Assembly: GCF_903819215.1 (NCBI RefSeq)
Contig: NZ_CAIJCT010000010.1
DNA length: 64,000 nucleotides
Source of the DNA: Aedoeadaptatus coxii
Lineage (GTDB): Bacteria > Bacillota > Clostridia > Tissierellales > Peptoniphilaceae
Strand: one strand, 5' to 3'
The position numbers and the translations under genes were made by a program. Below the pieces are notes generated by a model. That model searched no databases. It had not been told where the DNA came from and saw nothing but the letters and a program-made list of their open reading frames with translations. Below are positions 26,123 to 34,724 of this stretch, piece by piece (positions within the stretch are counted from its first letter, which is position 1; each line of letters opens with the position of its first letter).

Positions 26123-27448
26123 ATGGCAAAGACGAATCTCACTTTTTCTGTCGGCGGTGTTCATTTTGATGAACACAAAGAGCTGTCAGAAGGAGTCGCT
26201 ATTGAAGTAATGCCTTCACCGAAAGTGGTTCGTATTCCAATGAGCCAACACATCGGTGCTCCGTGTAAACCTACGGTTTCTGTAGGCGATCACGTTTTGA
26301 GAGGGCAAATCGTCGGTAATTCCGACGCGTTTATTTCCGCGGCCGTACATAGCAGTGTATCGGGTGAAGTCGTATCGATTGAAAAAGGATATGCTGCCAA
26401 CGGTATGTTTACGGATATGGTCGTTATCGAAAATGATGGAAAAGATGAATTAGATCCTTCCATTAAACCGATTGAAAACTACGAAGATTTAACTATCGAT
26501 GATCTCGTATCTTTAGTAAAGAATGCGGGTATCGTCGGCATGGGCGGCGCCGGATTCCCGTTACACGCTAAGCTGAAAAGTGACGATCCGGCATTGGATG
26601 TGGTCATCTTAAACGGTGCGGAATGTGAACCGTTCTTAACATGCGACCACCGCTTAATGCTTGAACAAGCTGATGAATTATTTGATTCTCTCAAATTATT
26701 CCAAGACCTTTACAAGACCGATGAAGCTTATTTGGCAATCGAAGAAAACAAACCCGATGCCATTCAAAAAGCGAACGAAATGGTCGCTACGAAATACCCG
26801 ACGCTCAAGGTTGCTACGATGCAAACTAAATACCCTCAAGGGGATTCCAAGCGTCAATCGGAAGCTGTTTGCGGACGTATCGTACCTCAAAACGGCGTTA
26901 CAAATGATGTTGGCGTGTTCTTGACCAATGTTCAAACATCGAAAGCTTTTTACGATTTAATCCGTAAAGGCATGCCTTCTATCGAGCGGATCTTAACCGT
27001 TTCCGGATCCGGCATTGAAAAGCCGAAGAACTTACTTGTTCGTGTCGGTACACCGGTTCAAGATATTCTCGATTTCTGCGGTGTGAAAGACAATGTCGTC
27101 GAATTTATTTGCGGCGGCCCGATGACAGGGAAGTCCATTTTCGACTTTACTGCGCCGATCACCAAGACCACATCCGGTATTTTAGCCTTTACCGATGTTG
27201 AAATCGACGATGCAATAGAAGGTCCCTGTATTCAATGCGGTCGCTGCGTAGATCATTGCCCGGCTAATATTAACCCGACGCGGATCAATGCTTCGATTCT
27301 ACGCAATCGCATCGATCTTTGCCAAGAGTACCATGCCGATCAATGTATGGAATGCGGTATCTGTTCTTTCGTTTGCCCGGCAAAACGTTATTTAAGCGAA
27401 TCTGTAAAACTCGCTAAACGCGAAGTTCGTGCCAACGCTCGTAAATAG
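26123..27448 (+). CDS. rnfC: Rnf electron transport complex subunit C
   Basis: Peripheral NADH-oxidising subunit of the ferredoxin:NAD+ oxidoreductase (Rnf), 441 residues. It has the NADH/FMN-binding NuoF-like GMGGAGFPLHAKL near residue 138. Two [4Fe-4S] motifs are at the C-terminus: CIQCGRCVDHCP and CMECGICSFVCP. It is first in the order rnfCDGEAB, the order typical of clostridia. The complex couples reduced ferredoxin from pyruvate oxidation to NAD+ reduction and ion pumping. Confidence 0.97.
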   Translation: MAKTNLTFSVGGVHFDEHKELSEGVAIEVMPSPKVVRIPMSQHIGAPCKPTVSVGDHVLRGQIVGNSDAFISAAVHSSVSGEVVSIEKGYAANGMFTDMVVIENDGKDELDPSIKPIENYEDLTIDDLVSLVKNAGIVGMGGAGFPLHAKLKSDDPALDVVILNGAECEPFLTCDHRLMLEQADELFDSLKLFQDLYKTDEAYLAIEENKPDAIQKANEMVATKYPTLKVATMQTKYPQGDSKRQSEAVCGRIVPQNGVTNDVGVFLTNVQTSKAFYDLIRKGMPSIERILTVSGSGIEKPKNLLVRVGTPVQDILDFCGVKDNVVEFICGGPMTGKSIFDFTAPITKTTSGILAFTDVEIDDAIEGPCIQCGRCVDHCPANINPTRINASILRNRIDLCQEYHADQCMECGICSFVCPAKRYLSESVKLAKREVRANARK

Positions 27449-27460
27449 TAGGAGGTCAAG

Positions 27461-28432
27461 ATGGATAACAAGGTTACAACCAAATCTCCTAGTTTACAAG
27501 GAGATGGACGCTTCGTACAATTAGCGCCTCATATTCGTTCCAATGAATCTGTAACGAAGATTATGCGCGATGTCATCATCGCCCTCGCGCCGGCAGTTGT
27601 TGCCAGTGTGTATTTCTTCGGTATGAATGCACTTATTATTTATTTAATCAGTGTGGTCTGCTGTGTAGGCAGTGAATTTATTTACCAAAAACTGGCCGGA
27701 AAAGAAAGCCAAATCGGCGACCTTTCGTCGGTCGTTACCGGTCTTTTACTCGCCATGAACATGCCGGCAGGCGTGCCCTGGTATGTTCCCGCGATTTCGT
27801 CGGTCTTTGCGATTATTATCGTTAAAGAAGCATTTGGCGGTATCGGCGGCAACTTTGTAAACCCCGCATTAGCAGGTCGTGCCATGGCGATGCTTTCCTG
27901 GCCGCAAATTATGGCGACTTACACCGTACCCGGCGTCGATGCCGCTTCGGCTGCAACGCCTTTAACGATTATTAAAGCCGGAAAGGATCTTGCATCCTTA
28001 CCTTCTTTACAAGATATGTTCATCGGAAATATCGGCGGTGTTATCGGGGAAACCTCGGCGCTCTTATTATTAATTGGTGCTTGCTACTTATTAATCCGCA
28101 AAGTCATCGACTGGAAGATCCCCGTGATTTACATTCTTACGACGATCGTCTTCCTGTTCGTTTTCGGCATTAAGGCTGACATCATTCCCTATGAGGTTTT
28201 AGGCGGCGGCTTAATGTTAGGTGCCCTCTTCATGGCGACAGATTACAGCTCGACGCCTCAAGGCACAAAGGGTAAGATTATTTTCGCTATCGGCTGTGGT
28301 CTCATCACGGCACTTATCCGCACAAAAGGTAATATGGCGGAAGGCGTATCCTACTCGATTCTTCTTATGAACGTAGCCAGCCCGTTGATTGAACGTTTAA
28401 CCAAAACGGAAGCATATGGGGAGGCAAAGTAA
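27461..28432 (+). CDS. rnfD: Rnf electron transport complex subunit D
   Basis: Membrane subunit of 323 residues with about nine to ten helices, homologous to NqrB. It is part of the ion-translocating core and normally carries a covalently bound FMN. GGIGGNFVNPALAGRAMAM and ATDYSSTPQGTKG are characteristic stretches. It ends one base before rnfG begins and has an AGGAGG start site. Confidence 0.96.
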   Translation: MDNKVTTKSPSLQGDGRFVQLAPHIRSNESVTKIMRDVIIALAPAVVASVYFFGMNALIIYLISVVCCVGSEFIYQKLAGKESQIGDLSSVVTGLLLAMNMPAGVPWYVPAISSVFAIIIVKEAFGGIGGNFVNPALAGRAMAMLSWPQIMATYTVPGVDAASAATPLTIIKAGKDLASLPSLQDMFIGNIGGVIGETSALLLLIGACYLLIRKVIDWKIPVIYILTTIVFLFVFGIKADIIPYEVLGGGLMLGALFMATDYSSTPQGTKGKIIFAIGCGLITALIRTKGNMAEGVSYSILLMNVASPLIERLTKTEAYGEAK

Positions 28433-29014
28433 ATGGCAAATTATTTTAAAACAGGCTTTGTCCTTTTGGTCATTTCTGCAGTGGCCGCCGGACTTTTAGC
28501 CGTTGTAAATGGTTTTACAGCAGAAGTTATTGCTAAAGCTGAATTCGAAAAATCCGTTGCAGCTTATCAAGAAATCTATGGCGACAAGGCCGATACCTTT
28601 GAACCCATCGACGAAGCTAAAAAGGCTGCTCTTGTGGAAAAATATAAAGACATTCAAGATGTTTTCGTCGCTAAGAAGGGCGATGAAATCGTAGGATATG
28701 GTATTAACCATACGGCAAAGGGCTATGGCGGTTCGATGACCAATGCCATCGGCCTACTCAATGACGGCACCATCGCAGGCTTCAGAAATATTCAAAACTC
28801 CGAAACCCCCGGTATCGGTACCCAAATTACAGAACCCGCTTATTTCAAAGGGTTTGAAGGTAAGTCCTTTAAAAACGGCGAAGTCAAGGGTAATAAAGAA
28901 CCCTCTGCAGAAGATGAAATCCCCTTGATTTCAGGCGCCACCGTTTCGTCGACCGGCGTTCTTAAAGGGGTCAATTCCATCCTTCCCGCCTATAAAGAAA
29001 TTAGTGGAAAGTAG
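28433..29014 (+). CDS. rnfG: Rnf electron transport complex subunit G
   Basis: Flavoprotein subunit of 193 residues with one N-terminal membrane anchor and an extracytoplasmic FMN-binding domain. The flavinylation motif DEIPLISGATVSS is intact. FMN is expected on Thr170, attached by ApbE, which is not encoded in this window. NSETPGIG is another family landmark. Directly abuts rnfD. Confidence 0.96.
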   Translation: MANYFKTGFVLLVISAVAAGLLAVVNGFTAEVIAKAEFEKSVAAYQEIYGDKADTFEPIDEAKKAALVEKYKDIQDVFVAKKGDEIVGYGINHTAKGYGGSMTNAIGLLNDGTIAGFRNIQNSETPGIGTQITEPAYFKGFEGKSFKNGEVKGNKEPSAEDEIPLISGATVSSTGVLKGVNSILPAYKEISGK

Positions 29015-29024
29015 GAGGTAAGTC

Positions 29025-29618
29025 ATGGGTTTAGGAAAAGTATTTTCTAATAGTATCTTTAAAAACAATCCGATCTTTATGCAAATGATCGGCTTGTGTT
29101 CGGTTCTTGCAATCAGTACATCGGTTACTTCGGCTATTGCCATGGGCGTCGCCGTTACCTTTGTATTAATTTGCTCCAACGCAGTTGTTAGTATCTTAAG
29201 AAAAATCATTCCCAGCAATGTTCGTATTCCGGCGTTTATCGTCGTTATTGCAACGTTCGTAACGCTCGTCGAAATGGTTTTACACGCTTATAGTCCCGCA
29301 ATCTATAACGCTTTAGGTATCTTCCTTCCCTTAATCGTAGTTAACTGCTGTATCTTAGGGGAAGCAGAAGGTTTCGCTTATCAAAACAAACTGATTCCGT
29401 CCATCGTCGACGGCCTCGGTACCGGTATCGGTTATCTCCTCGCCATGTTGTCCATGGCCGTTGTAAGAGAGCTGTTCGGTCACGGTACCTTGCTCGACAA
29501 GCAAATCTTCCCCGAAGCCTATCCCGGTATCGGCATTTTAACATCGCCTGCCGGTGCATTTATCCTTTTAGGCTTATTGATTGCTGCCTATCGTGCGATT
29601 ATGGCAAAAAGAGCGTAG
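29025..29618 (+). CDS. rnfE: Rnf electron transport complex subunit E
   Basis: Integral membrane subunit of 197 residues with six hydrophobic helices, homologous to NqrD. It is paralogous to RnfA encoded next. The paired half-helices with a conserved cysteine in each (GLCSVLA and NCCILGEAE) form the intramembrane iron-sulfur site shared with RnfA. Confidence 0.95.
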   Translation: MGLGKVFSNSIFKNNPIFMQMIGLCSVLAISTSVTSAIAMGVAVTFVLICSNAVVSILRKIIPSNVRIPAFIVVIATFVTLVEMVLHAYSPAIYNALGIFLPLIVVNCCILGEAEGFAYQNKLIPSIVDGLGTGIGYLLAMLSMAVVRELFGHGTLLDKQIFPEAYPGIGILTSPAGAFILLGLLIAAYRAIMAKRA

Positions 29619-29628
29619 GGGGTAGAGC

Positions 29629-30204
29629 ATGTCAACAATTATTACAATTCTTTTATCGACTATTCTGGTTAACAACTACATCTTCGCGAAGTTCTTGGGT
29701 ATTTGTCCTTTCTTAGGCGTTTCCTCGAAAACCGAAACCGCTACGGGCATGGGCGTCGCCGTTACATTCGTCGTCGTCATCGCTTCGGCTGTTACTTGGT
29801 TATTGCAACGCTTCGTCTTAGATGTCTTTGGACTTGGCTACTTACAAACAATCGTCTTTATCCTGGTTATTGCATCCCTTGTACAGTTTGTAGAGATGTT
29901 CATTAAAAAATCATCTCCCTCCCTTTACTCCGCAATGGGCGTTTTCTTACCTTTGATTACGACAAACTGTATGGTACTCGGTGTAACCGTTTTGAACATT
30001 CAAAGTGAATTCAATCTCTTTGAAACTGTTATTAATGGTTTAGGCGCCTCCATCGGCTTTACATTAGCACTTCTTTTACTGAGTGCTCTTCGTGAACGTA
30101 TGGAAATCATGCCTATTCCGAAGCCGCTGCAAGGTGTTCCCATCGCGCTCATTAGCGCCGGTTTAATGGCTATTGCCTTTATGGGATTCCAAGGATTAGT
30201 TTAG
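29629..30204 (+). CDS. rnfA: Rnf electron transport complex subunit A
   Basis: Integral membrane subunit of 191 residues with six helices, homologous to NqrE. It starts ILVNNYIFAKFLGICPFLGVSSK, a strongly conserved region. TNCMVLGV carries the second conserved cysteine. It forms the inverted pair with RnfE. Confidence 0.96.
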   Translation: MSTIITILLSTILVNNYIFAKFLGICPFLGVSSKTETATGMGVAVTFVVVIASAVTWLLQRFVLDVFGLGYLQTIVFILVIASLVQFVEMFIKKSSPSLYSAMGVFLPLITTNCMVLGVTVLNIQSEFNLFETVINGLGASIGFTLALLLLSALRERMEIMPIPKPLQGVPIALISAGLMAIAFMGFQGLV

Positions 30205-30216
30205 GAGGCGTTTGTC

Positions 30217-31143
30217 GTGGATGTACAAAACGTAATATATGCTGTCGTTATCCTCGGAGTCTTAGGCTTGTTGCTCGGCGTCGTGTTAGCCTTTGCAAGT
30301 AAAGTCTTCCATGTGGAAATGGACCCGAGAGTGATTCAAGTTCTCGATGCACTTCCCGGCGCCAACTGTGGTGCCTGCGGTTTCCCCGGTTGTGAAGGTA
30401 TGGCCAACGCCATCGTCGCAGGGGATGCTCCCGTTAACGGATGTGCCATCGGTGGTCAAGAAACTGCCGAAGCTGTTGGGGAAATTATGGGCCAATCAGC
30501 TGACGGTGTGGAAAAACAAGTCGCTGTGGTTCGCTGCCAAGGTGACTGCGATCATTCGAAAAATAAATACGAATACAACGGTCTCGTAGACTGCCGTTTA
30601 ATCGGCGATTACGCTCAAGGATCGAAAGGTTGCTCCTCCGGCTGCCTCGGTGGCGGAACCTGTGTAAGCGTATGTGAATTCGATGCGATCCACGTTCGCA
30701 ACGGCATCGCCTTTGTGGACAAGGAAAAATGCGTGGCTTGTAAAAAATGTATCGACATTTGTCCGAAACATATTATCGGCTTAATGCCTTACAAGCAAAA
30801 AACAGAAGTTAAGTGTTCTACGCACGATGCAGGTAAAGTGGTTCGTACCAATTGCAGCATCGGTTGTATCGCTTGCGGTCTCTGTGAACGCAACTGCCCG
30901 AAAGATGCTATTCACGTAAACGATAATCTTGCGAAGATCGATTACGAAAAATGTATCAACTGCGGTATCTGTGCATCTAAGTGCCCCACCGGCGCAATTT
31001 ACACGGAATACCCCGAACGGGTTGAAAAAATGAAAGAAAAGGATCGCCAAAAGAAAGCGGAAGCGGCTGCAGCAAAAAAAGCTGAGGCTGCCAAAGCTCA
31101 AGCGGAAAAAGAAAAAATTGTCGCTGCCGACAGTGACAAATAG
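30217..31143 (+). CDS. rnfB: Rnf electron transport complex subunit B
   Basis: Ferredoxin-accepting subunit of 308 residues. An N-terminal membrane helix is followed by the [4Fe-4S] domain (CGACGFPGCEG). Further ferredoxin-type motifs include CVACKKCIDICP, CIACGLCERNCP and CINCGICASKCP. The C-terminal ~40 residues are a Lys/Ala/Glu-rich helix. It is the last rnf gene, followed by a terminator. Confidence 0.96.
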   Translation: MDVQNVIYAVVILGVLGLLLGVVLAFASKVFHVEMDPRVIQVLDALPGANCGACGFPGCEGMANAIVAGDAPVNGCAIGGQETAEAVGEIMGQSADGVEKQVAVVRCQGDCDHSKNKYEYNGLVDCRLIGDYAQGSKGCSSGCLGGGTCVSVCEFDAIHVRNGIAFVDKEKCVACKKCIDICPKHIIGLMPYKQKTEVKCSTHDAGKVVRTNCSIGCIACGLCERNCPKDAIHVNDNLAKIDYEKCINCGICASKCPTGAIYTEYPERVEKMKEKDRQKKAEAAAAKKAEAAKAQAEKEKIVAADSDK

Positions 31144-31156
31144 AATCTCTAGAAAA

Positions 31157-31192
31157 TCAAAAGGAACGGTGTGTTGCATCGTTCCTTTTTTC
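31157..31192 (+). terminator. Intrinsic terminator of the rnf operon
   Basis: AAAAGGAACG, loop, CGTTCCTTTTTT directly behind rnfB. Confidence 0.85.
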
Positions 31193-31242
31193 ATGGTTAC
31201 AATTTTTCTATGGTATAATATATGGTTGATAAAGGGGGAATT

Positions 31243-31620
31243 ATGAATCGTACAGATGTGTTGATCGGCCTCGTTGTAATACTTATTGCGGCAGGTGTAG
31301 GGGCTTGGCAATTTATTCCGAAAAAAGAATCGAGCAAAACGTATATCAGCGTACAAATCGACGGTAAAGAAACGAAACGAATTCCCATGACACCTGAAAA
31401 TTATGGGAAAGATTTTGTATTTCATTCCCACGGTGGCACCAATATTCTGCGGATCAGTGAAAAAGGCTGCACCATGAAAGAAGCGGATTGCCCCGACGGT
31501 ATTTGCATGCGTATGGCGCCAATTAAAACACCGGGGGAAATGATCGTCTGCCTTCCGCACCGAATCATTGCCGAGGTGAAAAGCGACGATACGCCGAAAA
31601 TGGATATATTGTTAAAGTAA
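31243..31620 (+). CDS. NusG domain II-containing membrane-anchored protein
   Basis: Protein of 125 residues with one N-terminal membrane helix (~5-22) and an outer beta-rich NusG-II domain. It has the conserved cysteine pattern GCTMKEADCPDGICMRM and a CLPHR motif. In Firmicutes it is regularly paired with the Gx transporter protein and lies near Rnf or FMN-attachment genes. Its function is unproven. ATG 31243 is chosen for AAGGGGG. An extended -10 (TGGTATAAT, -10 hexamer 31214-31219) lies upstream. Confidence 0.85.
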   Translation: MNRTDVLIGLVVILIAAGVGAWQFIPKKESSKTYISVQIDGKETKRIPMTPENYGKDFVFHSHGGTNILRISEKGCTMKEADCPDGICMRMAPIKTPGEMIVCLPHRIIAEVKSDDTPKMDILLK

Positions 31621-31629
31621 GAGGTTATC

Positions 31630-32133
31630 ATGACGATTAAAAAACAAGTTTTCTTAGGTCTTCTTTTGGCTATCGCCGTGGCGGTAGGGTATATGGAAAC
31701 GATGATGCCTTTGCCTATTGCCATGCCCGGTGCACGCCTTGGATTATCAAACACCATTATTTTAACTACTATCGTCGTATTCGGACCGAGGGAAGGATTT
31801 ACCATCGCCCTCTTAAAAAGCTTTATGTTGCTTTTAGTAACGGGAGCGGTCACCGGTTTCTTTTACAGCTTTTCAGGATCGTTGCTTTCTTGCGTGGCCA
31901 TGATCCTGGCTTACCGCTACATTAAATCGGCGACGCTCATCGGCATAAGCTTTATCGGTTCCTTTTTCCACAATGTGGGGCAGGTGGCGACGGCCATTAT
32001 CATGGTAAACAACATGGGACTTTTGGCATATTTGCCTTTGCTCCTGTTACTCGGACTTTTTACAGGATATTTTGTCGGGCTCACGGCGATTATGGTGAGC
32101 CGCCACTTAATCGATATGGGGGTTACATCGTGA
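31630..32133 (+). CDS. Gx transporter family protein (heptaprenyl diphosphate synthase component I family)
   Basis: Integral membrane protein of 167 residues with about five helices. The N-terminal PLPIAMPGARLGLSN signature is that of PF07456, which also resembles ECF-type S components. Despite the family name, a transport role is more plausible than prenyl synthesis. It follows the NusG-II gene by 9 bases and overlaps maf by four bases. Confidence 0.85.
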   Translation: MTIKKQVFLGLLLAIAVAVGYMETMMPLPIAMPGARLGLSNTIILTTIVVFGPREGFTIALLKSFMLLLVTGAVTGFFYSFSGSLLSCVAMILAYRYIKSATLIGISFIGSFFHNVGQVATAIIMVNNMGLLAYLPLLLLLGLFTGYFVGLTAIMVSRHLIDMGVTS

Positions 32134-32684
32134 AACTTATATTGGCATCTACATCGCCTCGTCGAAAAGCATTGCTTAAAGAAGCCGGCATCGATTTTGA
32201 AACTGCTTCGCCGACCTTTGATGAATTATCGCTTCGACGTTCTTCTCCTGAAATTTACGTCATGCAATTGAGCTACCAAAAAGCCATGAGCGTCGAACGC
32301 AAAGAGGGAGATGTCGTTCTCGCAAGCGACACGGTCGTGGTGCTGGACGATGATATTTTAGGAAAGCCGAAGGATCGAAAGGATGCGGAGCGTATGCTCC
32401 ATCGTCTAAAGGGAAGAGAGCATCATGTTCTGACCGGTTATGCCATTTTAGGCAAGGAAAAGTACGTAGATTACGATGTGGCGAGCGTTCATTTTGAAGA
32501 TTTTTCAGAGGAGCAGCTTAAAGCTTATCTCGATAAAAATACCTTTGGCGATAAAGCGGGGGCTTACGGTTTTCAAGAGGTCGAGTCCTTTGAAATCACC
32601 GTCGAGGGCGATCCCCATACGGTGGTGGGTTTGCCGGTGGCGGCGGTTCTTGAACATTTAAAGGGGGAAGGTATTGGAAAATAA
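32130..32684 (+). CDS. maf: Maf family nucleoside triphosphate pyrophosphatase
   Basis: House-cleaning NTPase acting on dTTP/UTP or modified nucleotides, 184 residues. The Maf signature ASTSPRRKALL is at ~5-15. ASDTVV, GKPKD and the C-terminal GDPHTVVGLPV are also present. Start GTG overlaps the Gx gene (GTGA). It sits upstream of radC, mreC and mreD, as in many Firmicutes. Confidence 0.95.
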   Translation: MKLILASTSPRRKALLKEAGIDFETASPTFDELSLRRSSPEIYVMQLSYQKAMSVERKEGDVVLASDTVVVLDDDILGKPKDRKDAERMLHRLKGREHHVLTGYAILGKEKYVDYDVASVHFEDFSEEQLKAYLDKNTFGDKAGAYGFQEVESFEITVEGDPHTVVGLPVAAVLEHLKGEGIGK

Positions 32685-33390
32685 TCAAAATCTGCGCAAA
32701 CCTCTGTCTGCCTGTGATCAATCCATGCTTCCTGAAGAAAAACTCATGACTTACGGCCCTGAGAAATTGAGCGATAGTGAGTTATTGGCACTTTTTTTAA
32801 GAACGGGAACGTACGGCATTACCGCCATCGAAGTGGCGCAAAATATTATCGATACACTGAGCAATCAAAATCCCGGCCGAAGCGGTCTATCCAGTTTACT
32901 TGCGGGAACCTATGACGATTTTGTCTCCATTAAAGGAATCGGGAAGAGTAAAGCTGCCCGCCTCGTGGGCATGGTTGAGCTCGCCAGGCGAATGCGCTTA
33001 AAATCGTCGGAAAGCGACATGTTTACCTCTCCGAAATCGATATATGATTTTGTCGCACCGCAATTTGTCGGCCTTCAACACGAAGAATTTCACGTTATCG
33101 GCCTCAATGTAAAGAAACAGCTTCATTATATGGAGCGAATTTCAAAAGGCACACTGGATTACACGGTGGTTCATCCTAGAGATGTTTTTCAAGGCGCTAT
33201 TGCAAAAAAATGTCATTCGATTATTCTCGTACATAATCATCCGGCGGGAAATCCCGCGCCTTCCCACGAGGACATTCGTCTCACAAAACGCCTTACTCAA
33301 GCAGGGGATATTTTAGGCGTCAAAGTAAATGATCATATTATCGTCGGCGACGGCAGTTTTTATAGTTTTTTAGAAAGTGGAGCGTTGTAG
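32674..33390 (+). CDS. radC: RadC family protein (JAB/MPN domain)
   Basis: Protein of 238 residues. A helix-hairpin-helix region at ~85-105 (IKGIGKSKAARL) is followed by the JAMM metal motif (HNHPAGNPAPSHED) and VNDHIIVGDG at the C-terminus. The assigned DNA-repair role is doubtful in the literature. Start TTG overlaps maf by 11 bases and has GGGGGAAGG upstream. mreC follows after three bases, where mreB would usually be expected. Confidence 0.93.
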   Translation: MENNQNLRKPLSACDQSMLPEEKLMTYGPEKLSDSELLALFLRTGTYGITAIEVAQNIIDTLSNQNPGRSGLSSLLAGTYDDFVSIKGIGKSKAARLVGMVELARRMRLKSSESDMFTSPKSIYDFVAPQFVGLQHEEFHVIGLNVKKQLHYMERISKGTLDYTVVHPRDVFQGAIAKKCHSIILVHNHPAGNPAPSHEDIRLTKRLTQAGDILGVKVNDHIIVGDGSFYSFLESGAL

Positions 33391-33393
33391 GGA

Positions 33394-34233
33394 ATGAACC
33401 CATTAAAGACCATTCGAAAACATTGGATATACAGAGGAGCGGCGGTTATCGTCTCGCTTTTCCTGGGCTTTACTACGCCCGGCCACGACGTTTTACGGGC
33501 GTCGGAAATCGGCATTTTAACGGCCGTCAGCCCGGTAAGTAATACGGTGAGCGTGGCATTCGGTTATGTGGCCGAAAGTGCCGACAGCTTAATCCACGCA
33601 ACATCGTTACGTCGCGACAATCGAAAAATGGAAAGAGAGCTCGCCGCGTTGAGAGAGGAAAACAAAAACCTCCAAGATATCGTCAATCGTTCCACATTCC
33701 TTTCCAACGCTCAGGCTATTCGTAACAATCGAAAAGATAAACCTGTAGAAGCGCGCATTACGGCGAAGTCGTCCGGGATGTATTTTTCGCGTTTCAGCAT
33801 TAACAAAGGATCCCACAACGGCGTGAAGGTCGGCGATACGGTGGTTTCCGCCATGGGCAAAGGAAGCGACGCCTCCATCGAGGGCATCGTAGGCTATGTC
33901 ACCGAAGTAAGCCCCTTTCAGTCAAAAGTGCGGAGCATTATCGACGAAGACTGCGCCATCAGCTTTAGAAGCATTCGTACCGGTGACGGCGGCGTACTAA
34001 GAGGAGAAAAGCAAACGCTGAACGGCTATGCCTTTGATCTCTATGCCGATCTCGTCGTCGGCGATACTCTGTTTACTACCGGCATCGGCGATCATTTTGC
34101 GCCGAATCTTTACATCGGTTCCGTTACGGAAGTCAGTACGGATGAGGACAAGATGGTAAAAAACGTGAAAGTGAAAAGCGGCATTAATTTCCACAAACTC
34201 TACGATGTATTTGTCTTAACAGGTGCGCGATGA
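33394..34233 (+). CDS. mreC: Cell shape-determining protein MreC
   Basis: Bitopic membrane protein of 279 residues. One helix near 14-30 is followed by a coiled coil (~70-95) and an outer beta domain (~120-279) with ARITAKSSGMYFSRF and GDTLFTTG. It scaffolds peripheral wall synthesis and regulates PBP2. It overlaps mreD by four bases. No mreB precedes it. Confidence 0.93.
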   Translation: MNPLKTIRKHWIYRGAAVIVSLFLGFTTPGHDVLRASEIGILTAVSPVSNTVSVAFGYVAESADSLIHATSLRRDNRKMERELAALREENKNLQDIVNRSTFLSNAQAIRNNRKDKPVEARITAKSSGMYFSRFSINKGSHNGVKVGDTVVSAMGKGSDASIEGIVGYVTEVSPFQSKVRSIIDEDCAISFRSIRTGDGGVLRGEKQTLNGYAFDLYADLVVGDTLFTTGIGDHFAPNLYIGSVTEVSTDEDKMVKNVKVKSGINFHKLYDVFVLTGAR

Positions 34234-34724
34234 AAATAGTCTATTATGTTTTCGCCATTTTATCGCCCATCGTCTACGTATCGCCCTGGTTTCAAAATTT
34301 TCCTTTATGCTTAAGGGCTTATTTGCCGGGCGTCGTCATGCTTTTATTGTTTCGTAAGGGTCATCGCCTGCTGCCGGTGTATGCTCTTTATTCGGCTATT
34401 TTATTGGACAGCTTGGTGTCGCCTGCAATCGGAGCTTTCGTCATTTTGCACGGCGTCGTTTATCTAGCCCTTCATTTTTCAAAAAAGATACTGCCGAAAC
34501 CATCACCTTTCGTTTTGGGGATGATGGCGTTAATCTTCGGCTATGGGCTGGAACTTGTGCTTCTCGTCGCCTACATTACCTTGGGTTGGGAGGTACACTC
34601 AATGGATGGAAATTTATTTTTCGCTATTCCATTTGCAACAGCAATTTTTACTTGGGCCATAGGCCATTTTGCACTTCAATCTGAGGACGACTACAGTGTA
34701 ATGGGAAGGGATGACCATGCGTAA
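34230..34724 (+). CDS. mreD: Rod shape-determining protein MreD
   Basis: Small polytopic membrane protein of 164 residues with five to six hydrophobic segments. Sequence alone is weakly diagnostic. The call rests on size, topology and its place between mreC and a PBP2 gene, both of which it overlaps. Confidence 0.8.
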   Translation: MKIVYYVFAILSPIVYVSPWFQNFPLCLRAYLPGVVMLLLFRKGHRLLPVYALYSAILLDSLVSPAIGAFVILHGVVYLALHFSKKILPKPSPFVLGMMALIFGYGLELVLLVAYITLGWEVHSMDGNLFFAIPFATAIFTWAIGHFALQSEDDYSVMGRDDHA

